Assembly: GCA_031216125.1 (NCBI GenBank)
Contig: CM062374.1
Location: 744,001 to 808,000, forward strand
Length of the DNA: 64,000 nt
Source: Dalbergia cochinchinensis
Lineage: Eukaryota > Streptophyta > Magnoliopsida > Fabales > Fabaceae
Direction: 5' to 3'
Below are positions 58,018 through 64,000 of the stretch, in pieces (position 1 is the stretch's first letter; each line of letters starts with the position of its first letter). Below the pieces are notes generated by a model. The model searched no databases. It saw only the letters and a program-made list of their open reading frames with translations, and had not been told where the DNA came from. Made by a program: the position numbers and the translations under genes.

Positions 58018-59206
58018 CCTTCAAGATGTCTAAAATCCTTGTGAAATTTTGAAGTCTAAATTCGATCATTTGATATAGTAAAAAAATTAGACAAATTCAA
58101 TGTTCTAGAATTGACTCTTCAGGCAGAAATTCTGACCAGCTTGATTCTTAATTTTTTAAAAATAGTAAAAGTGCTCAAAATGACTTAAGAAAAATAATGG
58201 GAATACCTTAATATGTTAGTTTCATCACATAAATTTTTCAGCCCCAGATAAGGTCTCTAACTAGTTCAAAAAAAAATAAAGTATTTTCATCTGCTTGCTT
58301 AAAATTGAGAATTTCAGCAACATAATTCACAACATATTTTGACAAAAAGGATTTTCTAATATCATCCAATCACTCTACCCAATTAGATACATCAATAGTT
58401 ATATATATCAATCAATAAAACTAAAAATTTCAAGCCAAATTAATCAGAAAATTTCAGAGCAAATTTTTGAAAGAAAAGAGGCTGTCTTGGGTAATGATTT
58501 GTCCTTCTTCAAAATATACCTATTTATTGCTTTAAGAAACTCAAGGAAATGGTTAGTCCTTCTTTGAAATATTTTCATAAAATTGATTTTGTTATCACTC
58601 AAAACATTTAGCACTTGTGCTTTCTAAAGTGTTCTAAAGCTAATAAAAACAAAATTAGTCCCTATTCCCATCACTATTGTGGCTAATCTTGTCTCACGTG
58701 TACCCACTTTGGCCTTTTGTTTTGTCATCCCTTGTCAGTTACACCTTTTTAATAGGCTAAATATTTTATTTATAAAAAATAACAATATATTTCCTAATTA
58801 ATAAAAAATAATTAATAAATTTATTTTATGTGATTTCAATTATACCCTCTTTCCTTGTACATACTTTTAGTAAATCAAAATATTAATTTTAAAATATGTT
58901 ATAATTAATGTACTATAATTAGTAAAGAATTACATATAATCCTAATTTATACCATCTCAATTATCGGAGTAATATATCAATTATACAATTATGTTTAATA
59001 AAAATATTATATAATTATTTAATTTTTTAAAATAATTAGTAGCATTACCAAAGAAGTGTAAATTGTGGAATTAATTTTTTTAATATTTTAATATTAAAAA
59101 AATTGAAGTCTTGTTTTTCAAAAAAATTAATATGAAACAATTGTGGAATTAATAAGTTGGAATATTTTAGTTGTAAAAAATTAAATATGGTATAGTGAGA
59201 TGGGTA

Positions 59207-59223
59207 GATATATATATATATAT

Positions 59224-59289
<66 letters not shown>
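59207..59289. repeat. (TA)n microsatellite at insertion junction
   Basis: About 80 bases of almost pure TA with a few TG interruptions, exactly where the duplication copy is broken. The equivalent site in copy 1 (about 55515-55525) has only a short ATATATAT run. Confidence 0.95.
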
Positions 59290-59292
<3 letters not shown>

Positions 59293-61847
59293 CTTGATGA
59301 TCAAAGACGTGAAATCCTCATTCACAGTCTAAATGACATCTGAGTACTCTATATGCATAAAATAATATACTTTTCATTCTGAATCATAACTTTCTCTAAA
59401 ACTGTATAAATTGTATATCTAAAATTATAAAACTGAATTACTTAATATATGAAGCTTTGAAAACCTCTTAATCATACTCTGAAAATCCATTCAACATGTG
59501 AACTGAACCATAAGTAAATCTCTAGTTTATTATATAAACTCTAATTAAATTCTACAATTTCAAATCCTCACCTGTGGATTGAAAGCAAACACATAACTTT
59601 TCAAATACTAAAACCAAATACATAATCTGAAAATAATGCATGGTTCGGATCCTGCCTGCACATCTACTGGAGCACTCTACTCTAACTAGGCCTTACTTCC
59701 AAGTAAGACTCACCACTGAGAACGGTAACGTCTGCTAAACTGTAAGCTGAGCAACGTCAGCACCTGCAACTATGAGGAGGAAGGGAAAGAGGTGAGTCAA
59801 CGGACTCAGTGAGTGAGCTCTCACCCATCATCTACATGGGACAACAATAACCATATATAGATATACATGCACTGGCAAAACATTTCCAATATTTAACATA
59901 GCTACTCTCGGGAAAATACTTTCCATGCCATAAATTCATAAACAAGCACTTTTAAAACCATAATCTGTCACAAACTGTTTGATATTCATGTATATAATCT
60001 CATAGAAAATATATCTCTGTATCCAATAATTCATAAGAAAACGTCTCTAAATTCTTACTCCAACAAGAAAATCATTTCTCAAACATATAATATCTCTTAA
60101 ATTAATATTCTCTTAAAACATTGATAATCTCTGAAAACATAGGCAACAATACTCTACTAGAGAAACAGGAATCTCTGCTCTATGGTTCTTCAAAAACCGA
60201 AAATGTTATGCTCTATGATCCATTGGGATCTAATGCGGACACCTAAATAGGTTTCATTCACTGCTCTATGAGATTGTCCTCTCAGGACAACTTGGTACCA
60301 AGGTTAACGATCGGGGTTCAGCCGTTAACTCACTGTCTGTTTCTCTATAGCTACCGTCTAATCTCTAATTCAATAAACATATTATTCTCTCTAAATCTCT
60401 GTTATATACTCTAATCTTGGTATCAAACTCTTTCATACATAAACACTGCATTCCTTGAAATCATCGAGATAATTCATAAAATCTCTAAATACAATCATAC
60501 TCATACTCTAGCTCTTTATAAAACTGTTTAATTACGAAAACTCTTGAAAATCTAAAAGCTCTGGACTCGTACAACTTTAGCAACCTGACTTTAGCATAAA
60601 CATGACTGTGAAATCATGCTCAAGAGATCACCTGCTTGCAGGCATTTCAATTTCAAGTTCACAGAATATGTATCTAATAGTCATTATGAATTATACTGAA
60701 TTCTATATTTTTGAAATATCACAAGGATTGAATCTCTAAAATCTCATTTCTCAAGATAACCTCTTTTTATAACTTAATAACTCTAATATCATACATTGAA
60801 ATGTAAAAGGTTAAAATCATAAAATCTCTAATATTATAATATAGCGTCTCTCTTTGGTATTCTTACCAAATTTGCTTAACTGGTACTCTAAATCATATTT
60901 CGAAAATCTCTAGTTTTGAAGTATAAGATATCATAAACTCTTGAAACATGGTTGATAATAACAACTTACTAAATCATATTTTCTCGAAAAGAATCTCTTG
61001 GAGTTGCATATAAAATATTTCCATAACATACAATGCATTAATCATGGTCCCATGGTTTTCTAAAACAGATTTTCATGCCATATTCAAAGTCATACTCTTT
61101 GCTATAACTTGTAAAAATCCAAATCATATGTATTTTCATCTTTACTTCCATGCTCAACAATCATCATGCATCAAACATAATTATAATGGCAAAACTAAGG
61201 CCACGAGCTAGAATCCACTTACTGTTTGGAGCCGGGAGTATGTGGGCACCACCAACTTGACCTCTGAAGTATGAAATGACACCAACAACTGTCATATAGA
61301 CTCAAGATTAGTTTCCACTAATCTCTAAACAACTCTAATCTAGCTCTAACAACTTTAGGGGAGCACCCCCACTTGGCAACAATGAAGAAAAACAACAACC
61401 CATGACATGGGGAAAGAACATAAGGAAAGCTAACATAAACCAACAACAATCACTTACCTTGGATCTTGAAGGAAGAGAATTTGATGTTGGATTGAGTGGA
61501 AGAGTGGAGAAGGGTTTGAGGATGAAGGGTTTCGGAAATGGGGAGTAAAATCCCGAGTTGGGGGTGTTTAAAAAGGGATGGGGGGCTCATTTACGCCACG
61601 CTTGCGTTTTGCTGTTCTTTATCTTCTTGACACTGCTATAGCGGTCCTGCCTACTTATGACCACTATAGTGGTCTCCAGAGACCCAAAATCCGTGCTGCC
61701 ACATACTGTGACCGCTATAGTGGTCCACCACAAAATTCAGTTCAAGGGTCATTCATGCATTTTGGGCCTTCCCGGCCACATGAGTAGGTTCCAAGGGACC
61801 CTAGGCCAGTACGAAACTTATCCGCCGCCATGTATATCTCGGGTATC

Positions 61848-61853
<6 letters not shown>
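59290..61853 (-). mobile_element. LTR of family X, copy 2
   Basis: The right end GGGTATCACA at 61844-61853 gives a minus-strand start TGTGATACCC. The body matches family X copy 1 (for example CTGGAGCACTCTACTCTAAC, GGAGGAAGGGAAAGAGGTGAG, AAAAAGGGATGGGGG). The left end, expected to be TGTCACGACC, is not seen; the LTR fades into the TA run. It interrupts duplication copy 2, so it inserted after or during that duplication. The small frames at 61578-61893 are LTR translations. Confidence 0.65.
61631..61725. repeat. Three CTATAG palindromes near LTR end
   Basis: CACTGCTATAGCGGTCC (about 61631), GACCACTATAGTGGTC (61659-61674, a perfect 16-bp palindrome) and GACCGCTATAGTGGTCC (about 61710). They lie 128-222 bases from the LTR terminus at 61853. 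Confidence 0.7.

Positions 61854-61884
<31 letters not shown>
61852..61884. repeat. (TA)n run, right side of LTR insertion
   Basis: A 33-base AT run between the LTR end and the resumed duplication. Another TA run lies at 62243-62267. Confidence 0.9.
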
Positions 61885-61888
<4 letters not shown>

Positions 61889-64000
61889 TTTAAAAGCCCT
61901 ATGTTTGAAGTTAGAAATTCTTCCTTTCCCGTCCTCGTTTTCATTTAGAATTTCGCCTCCTATTTCCATTCTCTTTTTCGTCCTGGGTCTCCATTCCCCA
62001 TTCTCCGTGGATATTTGATTCTCTAGTAGTATTCACAGATTTATTAAAAAATCTTCAAAAAGCAAAAAAAAAAAAAAAACTTTGAAATTCAAAACACAAT
62101 TATCCATAATAACAAATATCATTAATGCAGTATAATTCAAATTAAAAACAAAAATACATACATGATGCGAATTAAATCCAATAAAGATAATTAAAAAATA
62201 ATGGTATGCTAAGATTTTTCTTATTAACATTAATACTATAATTATATATATATATATATATATATAATTTTAATGGTATAATACATTTAATTATCATTTT
62301 GTTTATATTATTTGTTATCTGTTAAATAATTTTTGTTTGAACTGTTTTGTTAAATAATCTTAATGAAAAGAGATATGAAGGTATGATTGGAAAAAATTAT
62401 TACTAATTAGACGATAAATGAAATCCAAAATCTTACTTTAAATATTAAGATTATAAAAATGGTGGGGCATAATTTTCTTTATAAATGACATATGGAAAAC
62501 TGTCCATATAATGAATCTTAATTATTACTATTATAGATAGATTATAGATTATATTAAATCATTTGAAAATATGTTAACTATGATATTAAGTGTTATTAAA
62601 ATATCAAAAATAATATAATATAGCATGTATTATTATATTTTTATCATCAATATCATTACAGTATAATGTGGTAAATTTTATATATTATAATATTTTTTAA
62701 TAAATTATATATTATACTAATTAAATCTAACATGCAAAAATAAAATGATATATAATCAATGTTATTCTTTAAAATTTTAATTTTAATTTGAGAGTGATTG
62801 ATTAATTAAAGAGTGACTAATTGATCATATTTATGTGTTAATTTGTGGTATTAAATTTTTTGTTACAATTTGTTGGCCATGATAATATTTGTTGTGATTT
62901 TAATTAATAAAATAATTTTAAATTAATATAACTACTATGTCAATGATAACACAAATTTAAAGTTGACTCACTAATATCGATTTGACATCTCTTCTTTAAA
63001 TTCATGCACCTATCTGAAGCTAGCATAGATTATGATTAAAAGATATATATTTTATTAATTTTATAATATATTATGCTAAGGATTTAATTTTAATACATTG
63101 TTAATGTAAAAAGATATTTTACACAGATATTCAATTATATAAAATTAAAGTATTCAACCACTAATTACCATATTTAAATGTAATTTGAATATAACAAAAT
63201 AAAAAGAATATCATATTTAAACCGTATTAAAAACCCTAAAACACCTCATAAATTCCATTTAAAATAAGTGAATAAATTCCATGCTTAAAAATTTTCATAT
63301 TAAAATTAAATGATAATAGAGTATATGCGAGTTTATAAAAAATACTCAAGCAGTAAATAAAGAAAATTCTCTAAATTTAAATCAAAATAAATATATCATA
63401 GTAAATATTTTATATTTCTAAGGTTAAAAAATATATTTCAAAGGGCAAACTAAATTATTCAAATCAATATTGAATTAATTCCAAAAGATTTTAATTTATT
63501 TATATTTATAGACATATTTTTCAAATAAAATACACAATTTTAAAATATCCATCTATTATTTATGATTGACATCATTGCGATAGATTACATTAATTATAAA
63601 TTGATAATTACATATTGATTGAAAACTATCATATAAGTTAATTTCAAATTATGCATTCATTGATAATATATAAATCACGTATTCTATATAGAACTATACT
63701 CCATTTGAAAGTAACCATGACTATATATTAAGCCAAATAATTTTTTAATAAATAAGCCAAATACTATAAACATAAAAAAATAATTTGAACCATATTAGAA
63801 CGAAAAAAAAAACTATTTCATAAATTTAAAATATAGAATAAAATTTGTAAAGTCTACCTACAAAAAAAAGTTGCAAAGTGATATTATAGTATTTGATAAT
63901 GGGCCTGAAATTGGATTGTGAAGTAGAAGTGAAAATATAATTTATAATTAATATATTATAATTAATAATTAATTATGATTAATATAATTGATATTTGTCA

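Larger units (their letters stand above)
58018..64000. repeat. Large direct duplication, copy 2 (interrupted)
   Basis: 58018-59206 matches 54341-55520 and 61885-64000 matches 55540-57650. The copy is interrupted by LTR family X copy 2 with TA runs on each side. It continues to the window edge. Many differences (indels and substitutions) show that it is not recent. Confidence 0.85.

Noticed and set aside
61578..61893. Two overlapping short proteins near the TA run
   Set aside because: They lie in the LTR of family X, and one ends in an IYIYIY translation of the microsatellite.

Overview
The window is plant nuclear DNA, most likely from a legume and plausibly Glycine. Reasons: GT-AG introns in a complete plant ZIF/ZIFL transporter gene, a very AT-rich background, nested LTR retrotransposons, MITE-like elements, and arrays of the palindrome GTAATCGATTAC, which I associate with soybean repeats. 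The species call is inference; no search was run.

Layout. 1-7629 is repeat DNA: two diverged copies of an LTR-type repeat (about 591-2396 and 5780-7629), a candidate solo LTR (2419-3340), an LTR-like promoter segment, and the first palindrome array (5045-5414). 7630-17204 is a decayed Ty3/gypsy element of the Tat type on the minus strand (gag, protease, RT, RNase H, a second archaeal-type RNase H, integrase). It carries an antisense extra ORF on the plus strand, and both LTRs are truncated. 17205-21089 is AT-rich upstream sequence with one candidate inverted-repeat element.

The one convincing intact host gene is a 17-exon ZIFL-family major facilitator gene at 21090-29328 (+), predicted to encode 483 residues. 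Its introns hold SINE- and MITE-like insertions. A tandem paralogue follows in the same orientation (31892-44306). It lacks exon 1 and exons 4-6, has a truncated exon 3 and a frameshift in exon 11, and its introns are swollen by a satellite-like array and a broken Ty1/copia element that is itself interrupted. It is a pseudogene, although exons 12-17 still look well formed.

44307-64000 is repeat DNA without a recognisable host gene. An LTR of one family (46674-53036) is split by a 4.6 kb nested insertion containing 448-bp and 903-bp tandem duplications and the second palindrome array. A second LTR of that family (about 59290-61853) sits inside the second copy of a direct duplication of at least 3.5 kb (54341-57840 and 58018 to the window end).

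The most unusual pattern is short palindromes inside the repeats. GTAATCGATTAC occurs in pairs 20-21 bp apart, commonly repeated at about 72 bp, in two places 43 kb apart. A different palindrome family, CGCT-NN-AGCG with an exchangeable core, sits at the same distance from the terminus in three LTR copies.
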